Positions 39,567 to 47,974 are shown, numbered from the stretch's first letter. The stretch is DNA of 64,000 nucleotides from Xanthobacter sp. YC-JY1 (GCF_021730305.1 NZ_CP032674.1:2775001-2839000), one strand, 5' to 3'. Program-made: numbers and translations. Notes: generated by a model not told the origin, from the sequence alone.

Positions 39567-39914
39567 GTGAACGCACCGCCATCGGCGCCTGAGGCGGCCT
39601 TGCCGCCGGCCCCGCTCCCGCCGCCGCAAGCGGCGGGTTGGGGGCTCAAGGTCGCCATGGCTTTCGGGCTGCTGGCGGATGCCGGTGTCGTCATCCTGCT
39701 CATCGCCATTTCCGGCTTCGTCTTCGGCGGGCCGGAAGGTGCGCGGGGCGAAATTTACGCCGTGATGGAATGGGCCGGCGCGGTGGCGACCTTCGTCGTT
39801 CCGCCTGCGATCGGTCTCTGGTTCTGGCGGCGCGGCCGGCCCGATCTTGGCATCGCGCTCGCATGGCTTCCGCCGCTCGCGGCACTGGCCGCCTTGGCCC
39901 TCGGGCTGCTCTAG
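39567..39914 (+). CDS. Small membrane protein, hypothetical
   Basis: A 115-residue protein starting at GTG ten bases after grxD. It has a Pro/Ala-rich cytoplasmic start, then three hydrophobic segments (about residues 28-50, 65-82 and 92-113). I do not recognise a family. Similar small membrane proteins often follow grxD in relatives, but I cannot confirm this. It ends before a strong terminator. Confidence 0.65.
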   Translation: MNAPPSAPEAALPPAPLPPPQAAGWGLKVAMAFGLLADAGVVILLIAISGFVFGGPEGARGEIYAVMEWAGAVATFVVPPAIGLWFWRRGRPDLGIALAWLPPLAALAALALGLL

Positions 39915-39932
39915 ATCACCCCTGCCCGGCCA

Positions 39933-39964
39933 ATAGCCGGCGGCGCGATGCCGCCGGCTATTTT
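39933..39964 (+). terminator. Intrinsic terminator at the end of the bolA-grxD unit
   Basis: ATAGCCGGCGGC-GCGAT-GCCGCCGGCTAT is a 12-base perfect stem followed by TTTTCG. It lies between the membrane protein gene and convergent folD. Confidence 0.88.
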
Positions 39965-39974
39965 CGTGCGAGTC

Positions 39975-40853
39975 TCAGGCGGCGAGACCCTTCTGCCGCT
40001 TCGCCGCCGTCAGCGTGTTCTGTAGCAAGCAGGCGATGGTCATCGGCCCGACACCGCCGGGAACCGGCGTGATGAGGCCGGCAATGCCCTGCGCTTCCGC
40101 ATAGGCCACGTCGCCCACGAGGCGCGTCTTGCCGTCGTCCTTCGGCACCCGGTTGATGCCCACGTCGATCACCGTCGCGCCCGGCTTGATCCAGTCGCCC
40201 CGCACCATCTCCGGTCGGCCCACCGCCGCCACCAGGATATCCGCCGTGCGGCATTCGCCGGGCAGGTCGCGGGTGCGGGAATGGGCGATGGTGACGGTGC
40301 AGTCTTCCTTCAGCAGCAGCTGCGCCGCCGGCTTGCCGACGATGTTCGAGCGGCCGACCACCACCGCCTTGAGGCCGGCGAGGCTGCCGAGATGGTGCTT
40401 GAGCAGCATGATGCAGCCGAGCGGCGTGCAGGGCACCAGCGCGTCGAGACCCACCGCGAGGCGGCCGGCATTCACCACATGGAAGCCGTCCACATCCTTG
40501 GCGGGATCGATGGCGGCGATGACCTTGGTGGCATCGATCTGCGCCGGCAGCGGCAGCTGGACGAGGATGCCGTTCACCGCCGGGTCGGCGTTCAGCTTCG
40601 CCACGAGGGCGAGAACGTCCGCCTCCGGGGTATCGGCCGGCAGCTTGTGCTCGAAGGAGGCCATGCCGGCCTCGGCCGTCTGGGCCGCCTTGTTGCGCAC
40701 ATAGACCTGGCTGGCAGGGTCCTCGCCCACCAGAACCACGGCGAGGCCGGGGGTGAGGCCGGCGCTGGCCTTGAGGGCGGACACCTCCTCGGCGATGCGG
40801 GCGCGCAGGCCGGCCGCGAAGGCCTTGCCGTCGATGGGTTTGGTCTCGATCAC
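39975..40853 (-). CDS. folD: Bifunctional methylene-THF dehydrogenase/methenyl-THF cyclohydrolase
   Basis: Interconverts 5,10-methylene-THF and 10-formyl-THF, the one-carbon donor used in purine synthesis. The 292-residue protein has [13 protein letters not shown] with its catalytic lysine, [41 protein letters not shown] and the C-terminal [16 protein letters not shown]. The start is GTG 40853 behind GGGGG; an upstream frame is open but lies outside the family. It is close to pur genes but convergent. Confidence 0.95.
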   Translation of the reverse strand: MIETKPIDGKAFAAGLRARIAEEVSALKASAGLTPGLAVVLVGEDPASQVYVRNKAAQTAEAGMASFEHKLPADTPEADVLALVAKLNADPAVNGILVQLPLPAQIDATKVIAAIDPAKDVDGFHVVNAGRLAVGLDALVPCTPLGCIMLLKHHLGSLAGLKAVVVGRSNIVGKPAAQLLLKEDCTVTIAHSRTRDLPGECRTADILVAAVGRPEMVRGDWIKPGATVIDVGINRVPKDDGKTRLVGDVAYAEAQGIAGLITPVPGGVGPMTIACLLQNTLTAAKRQKGLAA

Positions 40854-41047
40854 GAAGCACCCCCAGGAATCATCGGGAGACCGGCGCTGGGCGAGGCCGG
40901 CTCCGCTTGCTGTTCGGCAATTCCCCGTCCTTGTCGGCAGGCGGGGCGGCTGAGGCAAGGCCAAATGCATGCCGGAACGCCGCAGCTGTGGTGCTTACAG
41001 CGCGCATATATTTCGTGTAAAGAAAATTATCTTATCTGATGGAAAGA

Positions 41048-43204
41048 TCAGGCCCGCGCCGCGCCGCCCGCGCTGGCCTGCAGCGTCTCGTCCTGCCGAC
41101 GCAGCATGTCGATGGCGGCGGCGATGGGGAGCGGCGGGGCGAACAGGTAGCCCTGGGCGGTCGGCATCCCGATGGCGCGCAGGAAGCGCAGCTGCTCCCG
41201 CGTCTCCACCCCCTCCGCAGTCACGTTGATGCGGAGCGACTGGGCGAGCTTGAGCTTGTGCTCGATGACCGCCGCCACGTCCGGATCGGTGCAGGCCTTC
41301 AGCGTGAAGGAGCGGTCGATCTTGATGCGGCTGATGGGAAAGCGGCTGACATGGTGCAGCGAGGCGTAGCCTGTGCCGTAATCATCGAGGGCGATGCCGA
41401 CCCCGAGCGCGCGCAGCGCTTCGAACGTGCGGCTCAGCTCCGACGCGGTGTTGAGCACGATGGTCTCCGGCACCTCGATCTCCAGCCGCGCGGGATCGAA
41501 GCGAGTCTCCTGGAGGATGGTCGCGACCTGCTCGGCGAAGTCCGGCGCCTTCATGGTGGCGGGGGCGATATTCACGGAGATGGACATGCCAGGCAGGGCC
41601 GCCGCCTCGATGCAGGCGCGGCGCATGCCGTAGAGGTCCAGCCCGGCGATGATGTGCATCTCCTCGGCCATGGCGATGAACTGGGCCGGCAGCAGGCGGC
41701 CGAGCCGGGGATGGTCCCAGCGCAGCAGCGTCTCGAAGCCGACCACGCGCCCGCTCACCACGTCCACCTGCGGCTGATAGGAGATGACCAGCTCGCCCCG
41801 CTCCAGCGCCCCGCCGAGGGCGCTTTCGATCTCGCGGCGGGCATTGCGCTCGCTCTCGAGCTGCGTGTCGAAGCGGCAGAGGGTGTCGCCGCCGGTATCC
41901 TTGGCCCGGTAGAGCGCAATGTCGGCCCGCCGCATCAGGTCGCTGGCGGAAACCGCATCCTGCGGCGCCTCCGCGACGCCGATGGAGGCCGAGACGCGGA
42001 TTTCCCCGGCGCCATCCGGAACGGGCGGCTTCAGCTCCGCCCGCAGGCGATTGAGAACCTCGTCGATTTCGCCGGGGTGCGCGGCCGGGAAAAAGGCGAC
42101 GAACTCGTCGCCGCCGAACCGCCCCACCACGCCACGCTCGCCGATGGCGGTGGCGATGCGGCCCGCGACCGCCTTCAGCAGCAGGTCGCCGGCGCCGTGG
42201 CCTGCGGTGTCGTTGATGAGCTTGAAGTCGTCGAGGTCGATGAAGAGCAGCACCAGCCGCTGGTCGGACGCCAGGCCCGCGAGCGCCGATTCCAGCGCCT
42301 CGATGAAATAGCCGCGGTTGAACAGGCCCGTCAGATAGTCGCGCGAGGCCATCTCGCGGGCCTGCGCCTCGCTTTCGGCGAGGACGGCGGCGACCCGCAT
42401 GGCGCGGAACATCATGACGAGGAAGGTCACCGAGAGCAGCGTGGTGAGCACCGCCAGTGCTGGCAGGGCATTGCGCAGCAGGCTCCGGCCGGGCTGGGCG
42501 CCGCGCCAGGCCAGTTCCGCCTCGGTGCCGTCATAGAGATTGGGGACGGCGGTGCCGACGCGGTCGGGATGGTTGGTGGCGCCGCGGCCGGTGCGCAATT
42601 GCACGTCGTGCAGATGGGCGGGCGCGGCGAGGCTCTGGAGCAGCGAATCGTCGAGCAGGTCCACCGTCACCGCCACCAGTGGCTGCGGCGCCTTGATGTC
42701 ATCCGTCCGCTCCGAGAACGGGCGGGCCACCAGGATGCCGGCGCCGTCCTTGCTGGCGACGAGGCCGGCGCGGCCGGCGCGGCCCTCCGCCAGAGCCCGG
42801 GCAACGGCGGGGCGGATCCAGGCGTAGGCCTTGCGCTCGCCCGGCTTCCCGTTCTCGGACGAATAGAGCACGTCGCCGTTGGCGTCGGTGATGTAGATGA
42901 ATTCGAGCCCGAACCCCTCGTTGAGCCGCCGGCCGAAGCGCTCGTGCAGCCGGGCGAGGTCGCCGGCCGCAAGCTGGGTCAGGACCTGCTTCTCGTCTTC
43001 CGAGGTGGCCATGGCCTGCTGGATGAGGGATTCATGGGCCTGCAGCGCCGCCAGAAGAGCCAGCCGCTCCCGCATGCCGGCCTTCTCGTCCTGCTTCATG
43101 CCGGCATAGATGAACACGCCGACGAGCCCCGCCACCAGAAGCGCGAGCGCAGCCAGCCCGGCCAGGAGCGGAATGTGGACGTGACGGCCGGACGGGCGAG
43201 AAAT
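41048..43204 (-). CDS. Membrane-bound GGDEF-EAL cyclic-di-GMP protein (probable AUU start)
   Basis: A 718-residue inner-membrane protein. It has a helix at about 11-33, a periplasmic sensor region to about 230, a second helix, then GGDEF (about 280-440) and EAL (about 460-710). GRFGGDEFVAFF is intact. The EAL side has FETLLRW, DDYGTGYAS, KIDRSF and TAEGVE, so it is probably an active phosphodiesterase with a GGDEF domain that may be regulatory or active. The first GTG (43135) would cut the first helix in half. An ATT at 43204 with GGGAGG seven bases ahead restores it and is chosen here. Confidence 0.85.
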   Translation of the reverse strand: MSRPSGRHVHIPLLAGLAALALLVAGLVGVFIYAGMKQDEKAGMRERLALLAALQAHESLIQQAMATSEDEKQVLTQLAAGDLARLHERFGRRLNEGFGLEFIYITDANGDVLYSSENGKPGERKAYAWIRPAVARALAEGRAGRAGLVASKDGAGILVARPFSERTDDIKAPQPLVAVTVDLLDDSLLQSLAAPAHLHDVQLRTGRGATNHPDRVGTAVPNLYDGTEAELAWRGAQPGRSLLRNALPALAVLTTLLSVTFLVMMFRAMRVAAVLAESEAQAREMASRDYLTGLFNRGYFIEALESALAGLASDQRLVLLFIDLDDFKLINDTAGHGAGDLLLKAVAGRIATAIGERGVVGRFGGDEFVAFFPAAHPGEIDEVLNRLRAELKPPVPDGAGEIRVSASIGVAEAPQDAVSASDLMRRADIALYRAKDTGGDTLCRFDTQLESERNARREIESALGGALERGELVISYQPQVDVVSGRVVGFETLLRWDHPRLGRLLPAQFIAMAEEMHIIAGLDLYGMRRACIEAAALPGMSISVNIAPATMKAPDFAEQVATILQETRFDPARLEIEVPETIVLNTASELSRTFEALRALGVGIALDDYGTGYASLHHVSRFPISRIKIDRSFTLKACTDPDVAAVIEHKLKLAQSLRINVTAEGVETREQLRFLRAIGMPTAQGYLFAPPLPIAAAIDMLRRQDETLQASAGGAARA

Positions 43205-43321
43205 GACGACACCCTCCCTGGAACCTCGTTCCAGATCGAAAATGCCGCGCTGAGAGCCGGAATTGACGCCGCGCGGCAGAAAATGCGGCTGTGACGGCCG
43301 GATTTATCTCTATGTCCGATA

Positions 43322-43363
43322 GATTTGGACCTTGCGCAAGGTTGTTTCGACCTTCTCCAAATC
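43322..43363. repeat. Nested inverted repeats upstream of the GGDEF-EAL gene
   Basis: The outer arms GATTTGGA (43322-43329) and TCCAAATC (43356-43363) enclose the 14-base palindrome ACCTTGCGCAAGGT (43329-43342). This lies 118 bases ahead of the proposed start and could be an operator or a folded leader. Confidence 0.5.
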
Positions 43364-43498
43364 CGTGCCGCCGACCGGCGAGCGAGCAACCATCGGGGTT
43401 CAACCAGGGGGACGTCTTCCGCCTCGACGGCAATCTATACTGACGCAGCGACAGGGGCCGTCACGGCGCCCGGCGCGGCGCGGGGCGCGCATTCACCT

Positions 43499-43522
43499 TG
43501 CAGTGCAGCACCTTGCACTGCA
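43499..43522. repeat. Nine-base inverted repeat
   Basis: TGCAGTGCA (43499-43507) and TGCACTGCA (43514-43522) are separated by six bases, between the STAS terminator and the GGDEF-EAL leader. No T-run follows. The remainder of the 420-base gap between these two genes shows no gene. Confidence 0.4.
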
Positions 43523-43541
43523 CACGCCGGATGGTGGCGGC

Positions 43542-43585
43542 AAAAAACAACGCCGCCCGGCTGAGGATGTCCCAGCCGGGCGGCG
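43542..43585 (-). terminator. Intrinsic terminator of the STAS gene
   Basis: On the minus strand a 13-base stem, CGCCGCCCGGCTG with CAGCCGGGCGGCG, is followed by TTGTTTTTTG. It lies 40 bases after the STAS stop codon, so the downstream GGDEF-EAL gene needs its own promoter. Confidence 0.88.
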
Positions 43586-43624
43586 AAGTATTACCCAAGG
43601 TGAAGCCGCCGACGGCGGCGGCTT

Positions 43625-43972
43625 TCAGCTGGCGGCAGGCACCAGGAAGCGGTCGGCATCGGCGCGCGTGGCGACGATTTCGGTCAGCTCTCCGACGCCG
43701 GTGGTGAGCAGCACGCGCTCCACCTGCGGGTCGCAGTTGAACAGCACCAGCTTGCCGCCGCGCTTGTAGAGGGACTTGGCGTTGGCGAGGATGAGGCGGA
43801 TGCCGATGGAGGCGAGGAAGGTCACGCCCGCCATGTCCACCAGCGCCACATGGGCATGGCTCGCCAGGGCGCTGAAGGTGGTCTCGATTTCCGCCGCGCC
43901 GGCAATGTCCATGCGGCCGGCGAGGGAAATGACGATCTGCCCGGGTTCGAGCGGAGTGGAATCGAGCTTCAT
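43625..43972 (-). CDS. STAS-domain protein (anti-sigma factor antagonist-like)
   Basis: A 115-residue single STAS domain of the SpoIIAA/RsbV type. IVISLAGRMDIAGAAEIE and VALVDMAGVTFLASIGIRLILANAKSL are typical; the serine in LASIG is the usual phosphorylation site. Such proteins bind a kinase or anti-sigma partner. No RsbW-type kinase is in the window, so the partner is elsewhere. The next upstream gene encodes an unusual NTPase. Confidence 0.87.
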   Translation of the reverse strand: MKLDSTPLEPGQIVISLAGRMDIAGAAEIETTFSALASHAHVALVDMAGVTFLASIGIRLILANAKSLYKRGGKLVLFNCDPQVERVLLTTGVGELTEIVATRADADRFLVPAAS

Positions 43973-44115
43973 GGCGGTCCGCCGTGGTTCGCTGAGCCGT
44001 GCGCCCGCAACCGGTGCGATTGCGGGCTATCCGGCTCCTCTTCCCACCCGGCCTTTACAGTTTTGTGACAGCGCGCCGGGGCGGCCCGCCTGCCCCGGCA
44101 GCGCGGGGCGGGCGG

Positions 44116-45171
44116 TCAGCCGAGGGCAGCAATGCGTGCGTCCAGCGCCTCGCCCACCGGAAGGTCCGCCACCTCTTCCACCGCGAGGCCGCCGCCCGCG
44201 AGATGATGGACCATGGGGAAGAAGCGCCCGGCGCAGCCCTCGCTCTTCGCCAGCATGTCAGTCCAGAGCCGGTCGAAGGTGTCGAGCACCGGCCCGAGTG
44301 GCGCCACGGGAAGCTGCTGGCCGGAATAGCGCGGGAATTTGTTGGTCAGCTTCTTCCAGTCGTCCTTGAGCGCGTCGCGCAGCACGGGGTCAGCGGTGAG
44401 GCGGGCATCACGGCCGCCGCGCTCGTAGGTGGCGCGGGTTTCCATCAAGGAGAGGAGCAGCGCGTTGGACCGGCTCCGCAGCAGCGGCCGCAGGCGTTCC
44501 ACGAACAGCTTGCGCAGCGCATCCACATAGTCCGGATCGGAAAGGCCGACCTCCTGGCCGCCCACTGCGGGACCGGGGGCGAACTTCGCCGCCGCCGTGG
44601 CGAAGCGTTCTGCCGGCCAGTCCCCAGCCGGGCGGGAGGTGAGGAGCAGGACAATGCCGGGCGGGATCGCTCCAGGGCCGGGCAGGAGCGCGAGGGCCTC
44701 AGCATCCGCCCCTTCCAGCCCGTCGATGCAGACCAGCAGGCGCTTGGCCCCCTGCCCCGTTGCCGCCCCGGCGAGCGCCGCGAGCCAGCCGGCGAAGGTG
44801 TCCGGACTGGCGGATGCCCCCGACGCGTCCGGCGCGGGACACGCGAATTCGGCCTCAAACGCTGCCTTCAGCGCCTCGACCAGCGCCGCCGGGCTCGCGT
44901 CTGCCGCAAGGCCCACGGCGATGGCGCGGGCGCCGCTGGAGATGGCGCTGTCGATGCCCTCAGGACTGCCGTCGTTGGCGGTCCGCCGGGCGATGATGCC
45001 GCGCACGAACCGCGTCTTGCCGGCGCCGGCAGGCATCCGCAGCCAATAGAGGCCGCTTTCATGGCTGACAAGGAAGGAGCGGAACGGGGTCCGCACATGG
45101 GCGGGGGACACGTAGTCCGAGTCGGTCTCAAGGGAGAGCGGGAACGGCTGGGCTGTCAGCTGTGCTGTCAT
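44116..45171 (-). CDS. Compact STAND/NACHT-like P-loop NTPase, unknown function
   Basis: A 351-residue cytoplasmic protein. It has a P-loop variant at residues 46-53 (MPAGAGKT, lacking the first glycine), a Walker B-like LLVCIDGLEG at about 145-154, and a sensor block LLLTSRP at about 175-181. This trio is typical of STAND-type NTPases. No repeat sensor or effector domain follows; the last 120 residues are helical (DWKKLTNKFP, LGPVLDTFDRLWTDML). The start at 45171 has GGAG six bases ahead. Its role is unknown. Confidence 0.65.
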   Translation of the reverse strand: MTAQLTAQPFPLSLETDSDYVSPAHVRTPFRSFLVSHESGLYWLRMPAGAGKTRFVRGIIARRTANDGSPEGIDSAISSGARAIAVGLAADASPAALVEALKAAFEAEFACPAPDASGASASPDTFAGWLAALAGAATGQGAKRLLVCIDGLEGADAEALALLPGPGAIPPGIVLLLTSRPAGDWPAERFATAAAKFAPGPAVGGQEVGLSDPDYVDALRKLFVERLRPLLRSRSNALLLSLMETRATYERGGRDARLTADPVLRDALKDDWKKLTNKFPRYSGQQLPVAPLGPVLDTFDRLWTDMLAKSEGCAGRFFPMVHHLAGGGLAVEEVADLPVGEALDARIAALG

Positions 45172-45323
45172 GGGAGGCTCCGGGGCGAGAGCATGGATCG
45201 CCTTCCGGCCGCTCTCGGTCCCGGCGGGTTTCGGCCAACAATCCAGACAGGAAACCCCAAGCATTTAGCGTGCCCCGGCCGGATCGCCGGGGGCACGTCG
45301 CCCGCCGCCCTGCCCGCGGCGCC

Positions 45324-45551
45324 TCAGCGCTTGCGGTCGCCGCCGGCGAAATTGCTGGTGTGGCCTTCCTTCGTCGCCTGCGCGCGCCAGGCCTTGGCCA
45401 CCGCCTTCAGCTTCTGGTCGGGCGCGATGCGCGACACCATCTGCTCCGCGCGGGTGCTGCCGCACGACGGGCAGACGGGCGTGTCGGACGACGAGATGAG
45501 GAGTTCGAACTCCTTGTCGCAATCGGGACAATGGAAATTGTAGAGCGGCAC
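45324..45551 (-). CDS. FmdB-family zinc ribbon protein
   Basis: A 75-residue protein with the FmdB start PLYNFHCPDCDKEFELLISSSDTPVCPSCGS: two CxxC knuckles that would bind zinc. The C-terminal half is basic. The family is named for a formamidase-linked regulator in Methylophilus, but most members are unstudied. A GTG start at 45551 has AGGAGG six bases ahead. The TrpC-like gene lies 173 bases upstream on the same strand. Confidence 0.83.
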   Translation of the reverse strand: MPLYNFHCPDCDKEFELLISSSDTPVCPSCGSTRAEQMVSRIAPDQKLKAVAKAWRAQATKEGHTSNFAGGDRKR

Positions 45552-45724
45552 GCCGAGCCTCCTGTCCTGTTCCGGGGGCACGTCCGCGCGTCCGGCGCAA
45601 GTCCTTGAAAGACCACGCGCAAGCCGCTGCCGACGTGCTGCGGCGCCGCGCTGCCGCCGTCGCCCGGTAGCGCGCGCCGGCTTCTGCCAAGCAGGAAGTG
45701 GGCCAGATGGCGGAGGAGCGTCCG

Positions 45725-46543
45725 TCAGCCCACGGTCTCGATGCCGAGCACCTTCTCCAGTACCCCGGCGGGGTCTTCATCCAGCATCAGGGACGTGCCC
45801 ATGAGCAGCGCCTTGGCGCCGGCCGTGGCGAGCCGCTCCCGGTCTTCCGCCGTGCCGAGGCCGCCTTCCGCCACCACGAAGGCCTTTTCCGGCGGGATCA
45901 GCGGGATCAGCGCCTCGCAGGTGCCGGGCACGAGCTCGAAGGTGTGGATGTTGCGGTTGGTGACGCAGATGAGGTCCGACCCCGCCGCCAGCGCCGCTTC
46001 CACATCGGCGGGGGTATGCACCTGAACCAGCACGTCGAGGGCAATGGAGGCGGCGCGCTCGCGATAGGCGGGAAGGTCCGGCCCCAGCAGCGCCGCCGAG
46101 AGCACCACCGCATCCGCGCCGGCGAGCCGCGCCTCAAGGATCTGGTATACGTCGTAGATGATGTCCTGGGCGAGGATGGTCAGGTCCACCGCGCCGCGCA
46201 CGGTGGCGAGGTCCGAATAGGAGCCGCGGAAGGATTGCCGCTCCACCGCCACCGAAAGGGCCGCCGCGCCCACCGCCTCGAAATCCTCGGCCAGCGCCTT
46301 GTAGGGCACCATGGTCTTCAATGCCGGCTCGAACGGCGAGCCGCCCTTCAGCTCGCAGATGATGCCGGGCTTGCCGGTGGCCCGGAAGGCGGCGGCGAGC
46401 GCGCCCTGGAAGCCGCGGGTCATGGGCATCTCGCCCACCTTGCCCTGGATCTGGCCCAGCGAGCGGCGGGCCTTGGCCTTGGCGAGCTGGTCGCGGCGCT
46501 GGAGGAGAAACGGCTTCAGCCGGCTGCTTTCGGGCAGGATCAT
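45725..46543 (-). CDS. TrpC-like TIM-barrel protein with altered catalytic residues
   Basis: A 272-residue protein clearly homologous to indole-3-glycerol phosphate synthase: ICELKGGSP (E64, K66), YQILEARLAGADAVVL, and the phosphate-binding end LLMGTSLM. However, the usual KDF lysine is Q126 (LAQDI), the LVEVH glutamate is Q174, the first asparagine of INNR is T195, and the ESG serine is G227. These positions carry the general acid/base chemistry and substrate contacts, so normal activity is doubtful. It is not near other trp genes. A true trpC probably exists elsewhere. Confidence 0.8.
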   Translation of the reverse strand: MILPESSRLKPFLLQRRDQLAKAKARRSLGQIQGKVGEMPMTRGFQGALAAAFRATGKPGIICELKGGSPFEPALKTMVPYKALAEDFEAVGAAALSVAVERQSFRGSYSDLATVRGAVDLTILAQDIIYDVYQILEARLAGADAVVLSAALLGPDLPAYRERAASIALDVLVQVHTPADVEAALAAGSDLICVTNRNIHTFELVPGTCEALIPLIPPEKAFVVAEGGLGTAEDRERLATAGAKALLMGTSLMLDEDPAGVLEKVLGIETVG

Positions 46544-46762
46544 GAAAGAACGTCCACGGCAAAGGAGGCAGAGAAACGAGGCGCGCTAACGAACGGGACC
46601 AAACGCCCCGATTTGAAAAAGTCGCTTCAGCTTCACAGATTTCGCGCGCTTTGGCCATGCCGCTTTCGCACCGCGGCAGAGGCGGCGGCGCGGTTGGCCC
46701 TTTCCTCTCGCAGCGCAACGCGCGATGATCCGCCCATTCTTTGCTTGATCGAGTTTTTGAAG

Positions 46763-47095
46763 ATGTTCACGCGCGTCTGCAAAGCGGAAACCGTTGCCGA
46801 AGGTGGCATGCGGCTGGTGATCGCCGACAATCACCTCATCGTCCTCGCCTGGCCCGACAATGGGGAGATCCGCGCCTTCCAGGGCGTCTGCCCCCATTCG
46901 AACGCGCCGCTCAACGAGGCGGAGTTCGACGGCACCGTCCTCGTCTGCCCCATCCACCGCTGGACCTGGGACCTGAATTCCGGCGCCCCCCTCGAGCCGC
47001 AGGAAAGCGCGCTCGCGGAATATCCGGTGAAGGTGGAAGATGGCGTCGTCTATATCGACACGGAAGGCATAGAGCCCCTGTTCGCCGCGCCCTGA
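46763..47095 (+). CDS. Rieske [2Fe-2S] ferredoxin
   Basis: A 110-residue soluble Rieske protein. The cluster ligands are C43-x-H45 and C62-xx-H65 (CPHSNAPL and CPIHRWTWDLNSG). Its size and the LxxYPVKVEDGVVYID end resemble electron-transfer ferredoxins of aromatic or alkene monooxygenases and NirD-like proteins. No oxygenase or reductase gene is adjacent, so its electron partner is unknown. It diverges from the TrpC-like gene, sharing a 219-base regulatory gap, and precedes an SDR gene by 84 bases. Confidence 0.9.
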   Translation: MFTRVCKAETVAEGGMRLVIADNHLIVLAWPDNGEIRAFQGVCPHSNAPLNEAEFDGTVLVCPIHRWTWDLNSGAPLEPQESALAEYPVKVEDGVVYIDTEGIEPLFAAP

Positions 47096-47179
47096 GAGCG
47101 CCGCAGCCAGCCCAGACAATCAGTGGAGGCGCCGCGCCGGGTGCATGGCCGGGGCGCGGCCAAAGCCGGAGTTCGACCC

Positions 47180-47887
47180 GTGACAGATGAGACCGCCGCC
47201 CAGACCGCCATCATCGTCGGCGCAGGCAAGGGGCTGTCCGCCTCCCTCGCCCGCCGCCTCGCCCGCGAGGGCTTTCGCGTCGCCCTCGTGGCGCGCGACG
47301 TGGACAAGCTCGCCCCCCTCGTCGCCGAGACCGGGGCACGCGCCTACGCCGCCGACGCACAGAACGCGCCCGCCATCGAAGGCGTCTTCGCCGAGGTGGA
47401 CAAGGCCTTCGGCCCGCCCGACCTCGTGGTGTTCAACGCCTCCATGCGCTACCGCGGCCCGGTGGAGGTGCTGGACCCGGCCGACGTGATGGAGGCCTAT
47501 TCCGTCGGCGCCTTCGCCGGCTTCCTCACCGCGCAGGCCGCGACGCGGCGCATGCTGGCGCGGGGACAGGGCTCCCTCTTCTTCACCGGCGCCACCGCCA
47601 GCGTGAAGGCCATGCCCCATTCGGTGCCCTTCGCCATGGCGAAGTTCGCCCTGCGTGCGCTGGCGCAGGGCCTCGCGCGCGAACTCGGCCCGCGCGGCAT
47701 CCATGTGGCGCACTTCATCCTCGACGGCGGCATCGCCTCGTCCTGGGCGACGGCGGGAGAGCCAGGTCCGGCGGACAAGTGGCTCGATCCCGACGCCATC
47801 GCCGAGACCTACCTGTCCGTCCACCGCCAGCACCGCTCGGCCTGGACCTGCGAGCTGGACCTGCGGCCATGGGTGGAGAAGTTCTGA
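47180..47887 (+). CDS. Short-chain dehydrogenase/reductase family protein, catalytic Tyr replaced by Phe
   Basis: A 235-residue Rossmann-fold SDR. The nucleotide site is VGAGKGLSASLARRLA (residues 13-28), with VFNAS at 85-89. The catalytic YxxxK is FAMAK (F151, K155), so the usual proton-donating tyrosine is missing. A group of SDRs with this FAxAKFALRALAQ pattern exists and is poorly studied. GTG 47180 with CGGAG ahead is the start. It may act as a non-classical reductase or as a binding protein. Confidence 0.85.
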   Translation: MTDETAAQTAIIVGAGKGLSASLARRLAREGFRVALVARDVDKLAPLVAETGARAYAADAQNAPAIEGVFAEVDKAFGPPDLVVFNASMRYRGPVEVLDPADVMEAYSVGAFAGFLTAQAATRRMLARGQGSLFFTGATASVKAMPHSVPFAMAKFALRALAQGLARELGPRGIHVAHFILDGGIASSWATAGEPGPADKWLDPDAIAETYLSVHRQHRSAWTCELDLRPWVEKF

Positions 47888-47974
47888 AGCCCCTGCGTTA
47901 AGCCTGCCGCCGCCCGTGCATTGTGGCGGGCGGGGCGGCATGCCATCTTCCGGTCCCAACGACGGGAGGATTTC

